64,000 nt of DNA from Anaerolineae bacterium (GTDB lineage Bacteria > Chloroflexota > Anaerolineae > Aggregatilineales > Phototrophicaceae). The notes beneath the pieces are model-generated. The model was not told where the DNA came from, made no database searches, and was given only the letters and a program-made list of their open reading frames with translations. The translations under genes were made by a program, and so were the position numbers. This document shows, piece by piece, positions 25,927 to 35,026 of this stretch. The stretch covers positions 434,001 to 498,000 of the forward strand of contig JADLAY010000034.1 of NCBI GenBank assembly GCA_020849765.1, written 5' to 3'. Numbering within the stretch: position 1 is the first letter of the stretch; each line of letters opens with the position of its first letter.

Positions 25927-26247
25927 TCAGCGTTTGCGCAGTCTTTCGCCTACCTCATGCGCCGTGCTATCGACGACTTCGAGGGGACGCTCGCCGCCTT
26001 CAATCGCCATGCGATGTTCCTGAGCAATGTAGTCCGGGATCATCGCCTCGAACAGGCGCATCCCGGCGATCAACAGCGTCAGGTCATCCAACTGGCCGAG
26101 CACGGGGATGAAATCCGGCACGAAGTCGATCGGCGACAGCAGATAGACCAGCGGCAGAAATGGGATCACCTTGGCCCAGAACGGCACGCGCGGATCGCGG
26201 AGCAAACGATATGTCAACCGAACTTGATGGATCAAGCCCTTGATCAT
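25927..26247 (-). CDS. DUF1232 (YkvA-like) membrane protein
   Basis: This 106-aa protein begins MIKGLIHQVRLTYRLLRDPRVP and has the DUF1232 signature: a hydrophobic helix followed by YLLSPIDFVPDFIPVLGQLDDLTL, given here as parts YLLSPIDFVPDFIP and LGQLDD. Members are small inner-membrane proteins of unknown function; some act as or regulate ion transport. The ATG at 26247 is chosen because GAGGCAACC precedes it and the upstream in-frame extension is not family-like. It lies 37 nt after the hydrolase gene and may be the last gene of that operon. Confidence 0.85.
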   Translation of the reverse strand: MIKGLIHQVRLTYRLLRDPRVPFWAKVIPFLPLVYLLSPIDFVPDFIPVLGQLDDLTLLIAGMRLFEAMIPDYIAQEHRMAIEGGERPLEVVDSTAHEVGERLRKR

Positions 26248-26284
26248 GGTTGCCTCACAGCTATGTTGCTCTAACAGAATATCA

Positions 26285-27103
26285 TTACGAACTTTTGGCT
26301 TCCAGGGTTGCCCCACCCCCATGCGTCTCGACAAAGTGGCCTATAAGTTGAAACACCGTCTCCCGTTCGACGTCCTGCGGCAGGATGTGCCCGCTCTTTT
26401 CAAGGATCTGGCGCTCGACAATCGCGCTGCGGACATGCTCGGCAATATGATCGGCGAGAGGCGCGGCAACGGTCGGATCGGCTTTGGAATAAATGAGCTG
26501 CAGCGGCGCCGTTATCTGCGGCAACTGCCCATCGACCACCCGTGACAGCGCGTAGAGCTGTGCCACGCCAGCGGTCGACCACAGATCGTAACGGACGCGC
26601 CCGACTACCGGTTCGGCGCGGCGCGCCTGCTCCGCGCGCACGATGTCTTGCAGGCCGCCTGTGTCCGATTGATCGGAATACGGGTAGACATAGCGCAGCC
26701 AGCGCGCGCTGGCTGCCTGCCAGCCAAACTGAATCGGCGCGGCCATGGCGACCACCGCATCGACGTCGTAATCTGCCGCCAGCGCTAACGCAACCAACCC
26801 GCCCATCGAATGCCCGATTACGACCACCCGCTCACACCGTGCGCGCAGCAAGGCGTAGCCATCGAGTGCGCTGGCGATCCAGTCGCGCCAATGCACACGC
26901 GCCAGATCCTTCGGCTGTGTGCCATGCCCGGCAAAACGCGGCCCGTAGACGGTCAGCCCACGCCCGGCCAGATATTCGCCCAACCAGCGCACTTCAGCCG
27001 GGCTGGCCGTGAAGCCATGCAAACACAGACAGCCCACGGGGCCGCCGGGCAGGAAAAACGGCTCCGCCCCCGGCATGATCTGGACGAGCGGCTGGCTGGT
27101 CAT
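26285..27103 (-). CDS. Alpha/beta hydrolase, carboxylesterase/lysophospholipase-like
   Basis: This 272-aa protein is of the Est30/YvaK esterase type. The nucleophile is Ser99 in GHSMGG. The oxyanion strand is LCLHGFTASPAE, an Asp lies in YSKADPTV, and the catalytic His is in SGHILPQDVERE, all in the expected order. It should hydrolyse short-chain carboxylic or lipid esters in the cytoplasm; the natural substrate is unknown. It follows a GT4 gene at 25 nt in the same direction, so it is probably part of the glycan operon. Confidence 0.88.
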   Translation of the reverse strand: MTSQPLVQIMPGAEPFFLPGGPVGCLCLHGFTASPAEVRWLGEYLAGRGLTVYGPRFAGHGTQPKDLARVHWRDWIASALDGYALLRARCERVVVIGHSMGGLVALALAADYDVDAVVAMAAPIQFGWQAASARWLRYVYPYSDQSDTGGLQDIVRAEQARRAEPVVGRVRYDLWSTAGVAQLYALSRVVDGQLPQITAPLQLIYSKADPTVAAPLADHIAEHVRSAIVERQILEKSGHILPQDVERETVFQLIGHFVETHGGGATLEAKSS

Positions 27104-27128
27104 CGGCGCACGATTGTCCTGTATATCG

Positions 27129-28229
27129 TCATTCGCTCATCACCTCCTGGTAGACGCGCACCGTTGCTGTCGCGACCTGCTCCTGCGTGAACTGCGCCAG
27201 CGCGCGCGTGCGTCCTTTCTGCCCAAGTGCCCGGCGCAGCTCAGCATCCTGCTGCAGCTTGCCGAGAGCATCCGCCAGCGCTGCCGCATTGCCTTCGGGC
27301 ACGATCAGGCCGCCCTCGCCGACGACGCCCGGAATCGCTGCGCTGTCCGAACCGACGACCGGCACGCCGCTCATCATCGCTTCGACCAGCACCCGGCCAA
27401 ACTGTTCCTTCCAGTTACTTCGCGTCAACGACGGCAACGCCAGCACGTCGATCTGGTAGTAGAGCGATGGCATCTGCATCGACACCACCTGCGGCAGGAA
27501 CGTGACACGCTGTGCAATGCCGAGGTGAGAAGCGCGCTCGGCCAGCGCCGTCTGCATCGGCCCGCCGCCAAGAATCAGCAGTTGCCAGTCGCCGGGCAGC
27601 CGCGCCGCGGCATCCAGCAGCAGATGGACGCCCTTTTCCTCGACCAGCCGACCGAAATAGCCAATCGTGAACGGGCGCTCTGGCACGTCAGCCTGTGCAG
27701 GCTGAAACAACGCCGAATCCGTGCCAAACTGCGGGATGACGGCCAGCTTGCCACGATAGCCCTTGGCGCGCCAGACGTCCGCCGCGCTGTCCGTCCCGGC
27801 GATCAGGTAGTCGAGGCTGCGCAGCGTCCAGGCTTCGCCCCAGCCAAACGGCGGCGGGTAGCGACGGAGGATGTTCTGCCAGCTAAACAGTACCGTTTTC
27901 GCCCGGCAGCGTTTGGCGAAAAACAGCGTCTGCCAGGTCGCCAGGTTGTACGGCTCCTCGTCGATATGTACGATGTCCGGCTGGAACTGGCGCATCACCG
28001 CATCGAGGCCGCGATAATAATGCAAGTGAAAATCGCCGTTGTTGACCAGCGGCAGCACCTTGAGTTCGTACCCGTCAGTGTAGATGCGTTCCAGCATCGA
28101 CTCGCCGCGTTCATCGCGCCAGGATGGAGGCACCACGGCCATCAGATCGACGTTCAGGCGCGCGATTTCCTCCAGCTTGCGCTGGTAAATGCCCACCACC
28201 AGGGCCTTCGAGATCATGAGGACGCGCAT
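27129..28229 (-). CDS. GT4 family glycosyltransferase
   Basis: This 366-aa GT-B fold enzyme transfers a sugar from a nucleotide donor to an envelope acceptor. The N-terminal domain begins MRVLMISKALVVGIYQRKL. The C-terminal donor-binding domain has FTIGYFGRLVEEKGVHLL and EAMMSGVPVVGSDSAAIPG, the ExxxxxxxE-type motif (EQFGRVLVEAMM) of GT4. The preferred start is ATG 28229, where AAGGA lies upstream. An in-frame ATG at 28253, just after the preceding stop, is possible. The acceptor and sugar are unknown. It is the second of three GT4 enzymes in the operon running leftwards from 31472. Confidence 0.85.
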   Translation of the reverse strand: MRVLMISKALVVGIYQRKLEEIARLNVDLMAVVPPSWRDERGESMLERIYTDGYELKVLPLVNNGDFHLHYYRGLDAVMRQFQPDIVHIDEEPYNLATWQTLFFAKRCRAKTVLFSWQNILRRYPPPFGWGEAWTLRSLDYLIAGTDSAADVWRAKGYRGKLAVIPQFGTDSALFQPAQADVPERPFTIGYFGRLVEEKGVHLLLDAAARLPGDWQLLILGGGPMQTALAERASHLGIAQRVTFLPQVVSMQMPSLYYQIDVLALPSLTRSNWKEQFGRVLVEAMMSGVPVVGSDSAAIPGVVGEGGLIVPEGNAAALADALGKLQQDAELRRALGQKGRTRALAQFTQEQVATATVRVYQEVMSE

Positions 28230-28260
28230 CAGCCAGCGCCATCCTTGCCGCATTCCACGT

Positions 28261-28905
28261 TCAAGCGATCCGTCGTTTGAGATAGTAGATCGAACACAAT
28301 TCTTCCATATACTGGCGCACGATCTCATGCAGATCGAGCCAGACCTCCGGTCTGCGCTCGCGCACGAAGGTCAATTCCCAGCCCTCGGCTCCCAGCCGGA
28401 TCACATGTGCGCGCACTGCGACTTCCAGCAGTTGATTCAATTCGCGCAAAATCACCGGCTGAAAGGCGCGGAATGCCGCCTGCTCTTCTTGAAAAAGTCG
28501 CTCGAACGCGCGAACGTCCGGATTGAAGCGCGCGCGAAAGGTGCTGGTATCCGTCTCACTGAAGACGCCCAGGTTGTGCCCCACGCGGTAGTCAATAGAC
28601 GAGACTTCAAGATCAGTCACGCGCAGCTCGTTGTAATGATGCGCGGTCAAGGCAAAGCGATGGATGACGGCATCGGCAGGACTGTAACTATCGGGAATGC
28701 CCTCGATGAAGCCGATCATGCGCCAACTCAGCTCGCTGTACTCCCATTGGATGAACGGATGCGCGCCGGGCGTCAGCTCATTCAACTGATCGAGAAGGTT
28801 CAGCGCTGCCGGATCATCCCGAATCGTGCCAAGGAGGACGCGCGCCGCCGCATAATGCTCTTCGAGAATGAGTTCTTGTGCTGCCTGTAGTTTGGCCTGG
28901 GACAT
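28261..28905 (-). CDS. Unknown protein in glycan operon
   Basis: This 214-aa soluble protein starts with an Ala/Leu helix (MSQAKLQAAQELILEEHYAAARVLL) that looks like a single TPR-type helical pair. The rest has no motif recognised here, apart from the strongly charged FARFNPDVRAFERLFQEEQ region and an RLGAEGWELTF segment. AGAGGA lies 6 nt before the ATG at 28905, which supports this start over ones upstream. Thirty-odd bases separate it from the genes on each side, so it should be co-transcribed with the glycosyltransferases, perhaps as a regulator or partner. Confidence 0.6.
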   Translation of the reverse strand: MSQAKLQAAQELILEEHYAAARVLLGTIRDDPAALNLLDQLNELTPGAHPFIQWEYSELSWRMIGFIEGIPDSYSPADAVIHRFALTAHHYNELRVTDLEVSSIDYRVGHNLGVFSETDTSTFRARFNPDVRAFERLFQEEQAAFRAFQPVILRELNQLLEVAVRAHVIRLGAEGWELTFVRERRPEVWLDLHEIVRQYMEELCSIYYLKRRIA

Positions 28906-28942
28906 AAACCATCCTCTCAGCACGCGTCGATGAGCATAGCGT

Positions 28943-30142
28943 TCAAGCCGTAATTTTGCGAAAGAGGGCTTCGTAAGCCTCCGCCACGCGTCCCCAGTTG
29001 TAGCGCGTCTCGATCAGCGAGCGTCCGCGTGTCGCGAGCACCTGGCGCATCGCTTGATCGCGCAGGAGAGCGACGGCCCGTTCGGCAAATGCCTCAGGCG
29101 CAGCCAGCGCCAGTTCCTGACCGTCACGCGCGTCGATGCCATCGGCGCTCAACGGCGAGGCCAATACCGGGCAGCCCATCGCCAGCGCTTCCAGCACCTT
29201 GTTCTTGATCCCGGCGCCAAAGCGCAGCGGACACACGAACACCGTCACGCGCGCCAGATAAGGCCGCACATCATCGACCCGCCCCGTCACGATGACGTGA
29301 TCCGACGCCAGAGCCTGCATCTCCGGCGTTGGCGCATTGCCGACAAGCCACAATTTCGCCTCCGGCACTTGTGCGCGGACGGCGGGCAGCACTTCGCGCG
29401 CAAGCAGCAGCGCGGCATCGACATTCGGGGCATATTCGTAGTTGCCGGTGAACAAGAGTGTCGCCGGTTCACGAGCTTCATCTTGCGGTTTGAAGTAATC
29501 CAGGTCGATGCCATTGGGGATGACCTCGACCTGCAGCCGCGCATTGATCGAGAGCAGTTCGTCGCGATCCTGCGCCGAGACGACGACCGTGCGCTCATAC
29601 GGCGCATACATGAAGCCTTCGTAGGCACGCGCGAGCCAGCGCTGCGCTCCCACCTGAAGCTGCGCCACGAGATCGCCGGAACGCGCCGCCGCTAGCCGTT
29701 TGAGATAGAGGCTGAAGCTCTCGTAGGGCGTGATGATCGCGGACAGGCCATCCAGCGCGCGCGCGTACTCGTAAACGGCGATGCCGCCGAAAACAAGCGC
29801 CGCATCGTAGCGATGCGCCGCCCGCTGATGCTCGATCGCGCGCCACATGTCCGGCGACCAGGAGGCCTCCTCACGCTCAGGAAAGCGTGTCGCGGGCAGC
29901 AGCAGGCGCCTCACGTAGGACTGCGCTGAGCGCGCAGGCTCGCGCATCAACGTCACCGTGCGAAACAGATAGGCATAGGCGGCCTGAGCCTCTCCTGCGC
30001 TGTCCTCGTCCCGATCGTAGAACGCCAGCAGATCGATCTGGTGACCGCGCATGCTCAATTCGCGAGCGAGATGATAGACGATCAGCCGGTCGCCGAGATG
30101 GAGCGGGTACGGCGGGCAGCGTGAGACGATCAGGATCTGCAT
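28943..30142 (-). CDS. GT4 family glycosyltransferase (TIGR03087-like)
   Basis: This 399-aa GT-B enzyme begins MQILIVSRCPPYPLHLGDRL, the motif (RxPPYPxxxGDRxR) of the exosortase-associated sugar-transferase type PEP-CTERM/XrtA. The donor domain shows LLFTGNYEYAPNVDAALLL, LWLVGNAPTPEM and FGAGIKNKVLEALAMGCPVLA, with the Glu of the ExxxxxxxE motif within KVLEALAMG. No exosortase is in the window. It probably adds a sugar to an envelope glycan; the sugar is unknown. It lies 5 nt from the upstream GT4 gene. Confidence 0.85.
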   Translation of the reverse strand: MQILIVSRCPPYPLHLGDRLIVYHLARELSMRGHQIDLLAFYDRDEDSAGEAQAAYAYLFRTVTLMREPARSAQSYVRRLLLPATRFPEREEASWSPDMWRAIEHQRAAHRYDAALVFGGIAVYEYARALDGLSAIITPYESFSLYLKRLAAARSGDLVAQLQVGAQRWLARAYEGFMYAPYERTVVVSAQDRDELLSINARLQVEVIPNGIDLDYFKPQDEAREPATLLFTGNYEYAPNVDAALLLAREVLPAVRAQVPEAKLWLVGNAPTPEMQALASDHVIVTGRVDDVRPYLARVTVFVCPLRFGAGIKNKVLEALAMGCPVLASPLSADGIDARDGQELALAAPEAFAERAVALLRDQAMRQVLATRGRSLIETRYNWGRVAEAYEALFRKITA

Positions 30143-30147
30143 GGCGA

Positions 30148-31317
30148 TCAGCCTTGCCCCGCGGATGTCGAACGCGCATTCAGCAGCCCATCGAGCGTCT
30201 GTGAGAACTGATCCGCCATTCGTCCGACGGCGAAATGTGATTCGACGTGAGCGCGCCCAGCAGCCCCCATTCGCGCTCGAAGATCAGCATCGCGCAGTAA
30301 GATCAGCACCTGGCGAGCTAAGGCTTCCGGATCACGCGGATCGACCAGATAGCCCGTCTCGCCGTCCACGATCGTCTCCGACGGCCCGCCGCGCCGCGTG
30401 CTGACGACCGGCCTGGCGCAGGCCATCGCTTCGACGTTGACCATGCCGTAGCTCTCGAAATCCGAGCTGCACACGACCACGTCCGCGGCGCCCATCACGC
30501 GCTCGGCATCGGCACGAAAACCGAGGTAATGCAGCCGGTCGCGCAAGATCGGGTCTTCGCGCGCGGACTCCAGGATGCGCTGCTTGTAGGCGTTGTCGGC
30601 GCTCGTCTGCGTGTTCTCCCCGGCGACGATGAAGTGGGCTCCCGGCATCTGCAGCGCGACATGGCGCGCCATGTCCTGAAACACGTCATGGCCCTTGACG
30701 TCCTGGAAGCGCGCGATCAGGGCCACGACCGGCGCATCCTGCGGGATGTTCGCCTCGAAGCGCACACGGATGCCATCGACGCCTGGATGAAAGCGCTCGG
30801 TATCAACGCCGGGCGGCAGCACCTGAATCGCATCGGACGCCATGAACGGTGGATTGCCGAGGAAGCCATCTTTGATCGCCCACGAGGCGGCGAAGGTCGC
30901 GTCCGGCTGGCGAAAGAACCCGCGCTGCCACGCTTTGGGATGAAACCACCAGCCCCAGCAGGTCCAGACGCAGGGAATGCCCGCCCGTTTAGCCGCCGCC
31001 AATGCGAACGGCAGGCTGTGATAATCGCTGTGCACCAGTTGAATCTGCTGCTCGCGGATCAACGCCTCGATGCGACGGACGATGGGAAAGCGCGTCCACA
31101 GCGCGGGCACGAAATAGACTGACGCCCCGCGCCATTGCATGAAGTGAGTCGGCCAAACGTTGGCGCTCCAGCGCTCGCTCAACTGCCCCGCCGCGGGCAC
31201 CAGCAGATGCGGGAGATAACGCGCCGGGTCGAGGTGTTCGACCAGGGTCAGCAGCGACGTCTCGCCGCCACCCAAGCCCGTATAGGTCGTCACGAACAGG
31301 ATGTCGCGCGCGCTCAT
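30148..31317 (-). CDS. GT4 family glycosyltransferase
   Basis: This 389-aa GT-B enzyme has GLGGGETSLLTLVEHL near residue 14 (the glycine-rich donor loop), VALIARFQDVKGHDVF in the middle and DFESYGMVNVEAMACARPVVS with the ExxxxxxxE-type motif, all standard for GT4. Its ATG overlaps the stop of the small upstream frame as ATGA, so expression is translationally coupled to that frame. It is the first full-length gene of the leftward glycan operon. The acceptor is unknown. Confidence 0.85.
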   Translation of the reverse strand: MSARDILFVTTYTGLGGGETSLLTLVEHLDPARYLPHLLVPAAGQLSERWSANVWPTHFMQWRGASVYFVPALWTRFPIVRRIEALIREQQIQLVHSDYHSLPFALAAAKRAGIPCVWTCWGWWFHPKAWQRGFFRQPDATFAASWAIKDGFLGNPPFMASDAIQVLPPGVDTERFHPGVDGIRVRFEANIPQDAPVVALIARFQDVKGHDVFQDMARHVALQMPGAHFIVAGENTQTSADNAYKQRILESAREDPILRDRLHYLGFRADAERVMGAADVVVCSSDFESYGMVNVEAMACARPVVSTRRGGPSETIVDGETGYLVDPRDPEALARQVLILLRDADLRARMGAAGRAHVESHFAVGRMADQFSQTLDGLLNARSTSAGQG

Positions 31318-31472
31318 CCGATCACCAGCCAGAGACCGGCGAACATGACACCGGCAACGATGGACATCGCTCGCGCATCATGCACCTCTCGCTCGACGAT
31401 GAACTTATCAATGAAATTGACGACGCTTGGAAGCGCAGGCGCGGCCAGCGCCAATGGAAGCCATGCCGCCAT
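31314..31472 (-). pseudogene. N-terminal remnant of an EamA/DMT-type transporter
   Basis: A 52-aa frame encodes two hydrophobic helices flanking the loop VVNFIDKFIVEREVHDARAM. This matches the first helix-loop-helix of EamA/DMT transporters, where NFIDK-like sequences follow helix 1, but the protein ends at a TGA before the other eight helices. That TGA overlaps the next gene's ATG (ATGA). The start at ATG 31472 was chosen because AAGGA lies about 13 nt upstream; an in-frame TTG at 31499 is possible. It may be a truncated gene or a genuine small membrane protein that couples translation to the GT4 gene. Confidence 0.5.
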
Positions 31473-31603
31473 GTCGTTTTGTATCCTTTCCGCCTGCAAA
31501 GTCTAGCATAGACTGGCGGATGGCTGGAAGTCGTGTCTGTTCGCATTTGGGCGACGGGCGTACAATGGCCGGACATTCGTTCGCCATGGAGAGGAGCCTT
31601 TCG

Positions 31604-32554
31604 TTGACCGATCTCACGCCCTTGTTTCCCGTCGTTTTCCAGGCTGTCGATCTCGCGCGCCGGGTGCGCCAGCTCGCGCTCGATCACAGTGACAAAGGCG
31701 GCAACGATCCTGTCACCATCGCCGATTATGGCATCCAGGCTCTGCTCCTCCGCGCCATGCAAACCCACTTCCCTGACGACGGCATCATCGCCGAGGAAGA
31801 CAGCACGCACTTCTTCGAACTCGTCGCGCCGGAGCAGCAAGCCCTGATCGCCGCGCTGCTCAGCGAGACGCTCGGCGAGACCGTGGGTGTGGCTGACATC
31901 GGCCACTGGCTTGATTACGGGCAGAAACACGAATGCAATCGTATGTGGACGGTCGATCCGATCGATGGCACGCGGGGCTATGTCAGCGGACGTCGCTACA
32001 GCGTCGCCATCGGCCTGCTGGTCGATCATCAGCCGGCGGCGGGCCTGCTCGCCTGCGCCGAATATCCCAACGGCGGAGAGAACGGTGTGCTCTTCTACAC
32101 CCAGGATGGCGCCGCCTATGCCCAGCCGATCAAGGGGTCGCATACACCACGGCACATTCACGCCTCCGAAATTGACGATCCGGCCCGCTTGCGCACGGTG
32201 CTCGCCACCGACGCCATCGACATTGATAAGCCGCGCGTCGAGCCCGTGCTGGCAGCAGCGCACATCGAGTCGAAATTCGATTACGTCGACGGCCAGGATA
32301 AATACGCCATGGTCGCCTCAGGGGACGTCGATTTCTATCTGCGGCCCGCTCGGCCTAATTTTCGTCCGCACAACATCTGGGATCACGTGCCTGGGGTTGC
32401 CATCGTGCAGGCGGCCGGGGGCATCGTCAGCGACCTGGATGGCGAACCGCTCGATTTTTCGCGTGGTAGGACACTGCCCAAACAGGGCGTGGTCGTGAGC
32501 AGCGCGCGCGCCTATCCGCTCGTGCTGGATGCGGTCAAGATCGTCAGCGTCTAG
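31604..32554 (+). CDS. Inositol monophosphatase-family phosphatase (HAL2/BPNT-like)
   Basis: This 316-aa metal-dependent phosphatase of the FIG superfamily has EED (Glu in DGIIAEEDST), DPIDGTRGY (the DPIDGT metal site) and NIWDHVPGVAIVQAAGG (the WDxxP motif) in order. The DPIDGT-x-GY/F form is the HAL2/CysQ subgroup, which removes the 3'-phosphate from adenosine 3',5'-bisphosphate, although inositol-phosphate activity is also common. The start is TTG at 31604: GAGAGGAG lies 6 nt upstream. ATG codons at 31565 and 31586 are in frame but lie before or inside that site. Its stop overlaps the convergent gene by 4 nt. Confidence 0.82.
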   Translation: MTDLTPLFPVVFQAVDLARRVRQLALDHSDKGGNDPVTIADYGIQALLLRAMQTHFPDDGIIAEEDSTHFFELVAPEQQALIAALLSETLGETVGVADIGHWLDYGQKHECNRMWTVDPIDGTRGYVSGRRYSVAIGLLVDHQPAAGLLACAEYPNGGENGVLFYTQDGAAYAQPIKGSHTPRHIHASEIDDPARLRTVLATDAIDIDKPRVEPVLAAAHIESKFDYVDGQDKYAMVASGDVDFYLRPARPNFRPHNIWDHVPGVAIVQAAGGIVSDLDGEPLDFSRGRTLPKQGVVVSSARAYPLVLDAVKIVSV

Positions 32555-33333
32555 CCCGGCGGATCGAGTTCGAGCAGATCCAGGCTGGCCGCCATGTCGC
32601 TCACGCGATCCATCTCCAGCGTCAGCGACGGCGGATGCGGCAGGGCGCGCAGTTGTGGCAGCAACACCGAATAATCCATCACCCCATCGTGCAGCCCCTG
32701 GTGAAAATCGTTGTCACCAGGGTTGTTGTTGATGTGCGCATGCACCAGATAGGGTGTCAGAGCAGAAAGCCACTCCGTGAACGGCGTCTTCGAAAACAGA
32801 TGCGCGTGGCCGACGTCGATGCACGCGCGCAGACGAGGATGATCGACACGGCGCAAGACATCGCCGATGATGTACGGGTCGAACTCCCACATATTTTCCA
32901 CCGCAATCGTCACATCATGCTGCTGGGCGAATTCGGCCAGTTCACCCCAGAAATCGACGTTGCGATCTTGCCACGAGCGCCGGTAATCCTCCGTCCGGAT
33001 GCTGACGAGGAAATTGGCGTGGAAGACCACGATTCGTACATGAAGATCGGCGGCAATCTGTAGCGCGTGCCGGTAGCGCTCCGCCGTCAGTTGATTGATG
33101 CGGCGGTCAACACTGCCGGGCGCCATATCGAAGAACGGGCCGTGCATTGCCAGAGGGCCGCGAACAGGTGCCAACAGCGCGCGATAGTCCTCGATCACAC
33201 GCTGCCAATGATCGTCCAGCACCTGAGGATAGGCGAACGCCATCAACTCGATGCCGAGGTGTCGTTCAAGCGCAAGCGATACACATGCCTGAATGTTTTC
33301 GAGGCCGGCACTTAACAACACCCGGTCGGTCAA
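32551..33333 (-). CDS. Sugar-phosphate isomerase/epimerase (AP endonuclease 2 TIM-barrel family)
   Basis: This roughly 260-aa TIM barrel has metal-binding residues in the order expected for the xylose-isomerase-like family: MHGPFFD, VVFHANF, AVENM, CIDVGHAHLF, HAHINNN and LTLEMD. Members include endonuclease IV and various sugar isomerases. The lack of DNA-binding loops and presence of only one domain favour the latter. The start is uncertain: TTG 33333 has GGAG 6-8 nt upstream, while an in-frame TTG at 33357 would add eight residues. It is convergent with the phosphatase by a 4-nt overlap. Confidence 0.75.
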   Translation of the reverse strand: MTDRVLLSAGLENIQACVSLALERHLGIELMAFAYPQVLDDHWQRVIEDYRALLAPVRGPLAMHGPFFDMAPGSVDRRINQLTAERYRHALQIAADLHVRIVVFHANFLVSIRTEDYRRSWQDRNVDFWGELAEFAQQHDVTIAVENMWEFDPYIIGDVLRRVDHPRLRACIDVGHAHLFSKTPFTEWLSALTPYLVHAHINNNPGDNDFHQGLHDGVMDYSVLLPQLRALPHPPSLTLEMDRVSDMAASLDLLELDPPG

Positions 33334-33622
33334 AATCGTCTCCGCCTTGTTGCGCAAGCAAAAATTCCATCACCAGTCTACATCAGGCTTCGGCAGCACA
33401 GCAAAAATGTCGTAGCTCGCCGATCAAATCACATCTGTAGTCCAGCCCAGTGATATTCACAACAACAGCGGCTCACGAATGTCTGACTGGCAGACAAAAC
33501 TCTACGATCTAACTATGTTAACCCTACGGGCAGGAGTTAATGACCTGTCTAGTTGTATTCTTTTATCCTGGTAAGTCAACACGGCTGCCACTCTATTCGC
33601 AGAATGCATTGGACACTGGCAA
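33334..33622. other. Intergenic stretch with no recognised gene
   Basis: The stretch holds the 5' region of the leftward isomerase and of the rightward low-G+C membrane protein. From about 33470 onward the base composition becomes visibly more A+T-rich. AGGAG before an ATG at 33540 opens an 83-codon frame, but its sequence is not protein-like and it overlaps the membrane-protein gene out of frame. No convincing promoter or RNA gene was found. Confidence 0.5.
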
Positions 33623-34936
33623 ATGTTACGGCAACTGGTTTCAACAGTTACTGAAGATGATCATCTTCGTTTACATCGAATTCCCTTCACACTGCTATGG
33701 TTCGGCTCCTATGGACTGGCCTGGTATGTCTTGTACATATACGAAATGCTATGGTACGACGGGAATTTCGATCCGATCCTCTCTTGGCTGAAATGGCCCT
33801 CTTGGCGTGAAGAACTCGTTGTTGGCTTGCTATTTGGCTTAACGCTCTCGTTTGTCCAAACATGGCTTATTCGGCTGCGTTATGGCTATGTACCAAGATT
33901 GTGGCGCATCGCCACTATTCTCGGTGCGACAATCGCTGGTTTCGGCTATCCCCGCGTTGGTATGAGAACAGGCGAATACCTTTTGGGACTTAACTGGATG
34001 GGAGTCAATCACCCGCCAAGAACGGATAGCCTCGTCAATGATTTCCTGATCTGGTTCAGTGTACTGGGTCTGTTTCAGGCAATCGTGATGTTGAGAATCA
34101 ATCGAAAAGCCTGGCTCATAATCATCGTTGGAGTACTTGCTGGAATAATTGCTTCCGTGCCCTTGTTATCTCCAAGGCCGCTGTATGGCAAGCCCATTTG
34201 GACATTGATCATGGGGACAATGGTCCAAGCATCCGGCACATGCCTGCTCTTGCTCCATTTCATGGCACATCCCCGTGAGAATGTAGTCCCCAACAATAAC
34301 GAGATCAAAAGTAATCAAGTCTATACGATTACGGTGTCAACCTTTATTTTGTTGTGGATCGGAATTTATTACCTACATTTGGTATTGGTCACTGCTTTAT
34401 CAGAACTTTGGCGGTTCATGGTCTACTATTCGCCCAATGTGCTTTATTACGGTCTGGATCTAAGTAGTAGGAATGGTGAGTTGTACAGGTGTCTATTTTC
34501 CTTTGGGATAATTGGGGTCATCACCGCCCTTGGGCAACAATGGCTAATGAAAAAGCACAGTAATTCCTCCATCCCTGGCTGGCGCAAATTCACTATTGTT
34601 GGGTGGATTTTCGCCGGGATTACTTGGTGGGGTTTTCGCTACGTTTATCCTCAACCAGATCTCGAACGCGCATTCATGTTTGGCGCTCATTTAGCGATGC
34701 CCGCATTATTTCAAGCAATCCCCATGAATCGTGCATTCAGAGGGGGTTGGATGTGGGCAGTTGTAGGTGTCTTGGCGGGGGTGATTGTTGTCTTCATCCG
34801 AGGCGCTGGTCAGTCGAATCTGTCTAATTTCTACGGAGTAATCGTTGCTGGGTTAATCTTGTCATTCACCACAGCCTTAGTTTTCTTACGACTGCAATCT
34901 CGGAGTAGAGAAACCCAACCCACGATCGCCGCTTGA
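33623..34936 (+). CDS. Low-G+C multi-helix membrane protein
   Basis: This 437-aa protein has roughly a dozen hydrophobic helices. Two segments look like internal repeats: FVQTWLIRLRYGY...WRIATILGATIAG (about 85-120) and ALGQQWLMKK...WRKFTIVGWIFAG (about 300-335), each a 'QW(L)-basic-loop-W-helix' pattern seen in cyanobacterial and Chloroflexota membrane proteins of unknown function. Codon use and base composition are distinctly A+T-richer than neighbours (for example around 34321-34380), suggesting recent transfer. No Shine-Dalgarno sequence precedes the ATG at 33623. No function can be named. Confidence 0.65.
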   Translation: MLRQLVSTVTEDDHLRLHRIPFTLLWFGSYGLAWYVLYIYEMLWYDGNFDPILSWLKWPSWREELVVGLLFGLTLSFVQTWLIRLRYGYVPRLWRIATILGATIAGFGYPRVGMRTGEYLLGLNWMGVNHPPRTDSLVNDFLIWFSVLGLFQAIVMLRINRKAWLIIIVGVLAGIIASVPLLSPRPLYGKPIWTLIMGTMVQASGTCLLLLHFMAHPRENVVPNNNEIKSNQVYTITVSTFILLWIGIYYLHLVLVTALSELWRFMVYYSPNVLYYGLDLSSRNGELYRCLFSFGIIGVITALGQQWLMKKHSNSSIPGWRKFTIVGWIFAGITWWGFRYVYPQPDLERAFMFGAHLAMPALFQAIPMNRAFRGGWMWAVVGVLAGVIVVFIRGAGQSNLSNFYGVIVAGLILSFTTALVFLRLQSRSRETQPTIAA

Positions 34937-35026
34937 ACTCTCTTTGTTTGGCTTGTCAAAACCTTCCGAAATTGTAATTCTCACTCCTCAACGGAACTTG
35001 CCTCGCTTCGTCCCTAAAATCAAGGT

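Noticed and set aside
33540..33791. 83-codon frame with AGGAG before ATG 33540
   Set aside because: The sequence is not protein-like and it overlaps the membrane protein gene out of frame. There is no sign of a frameshift joining the two.
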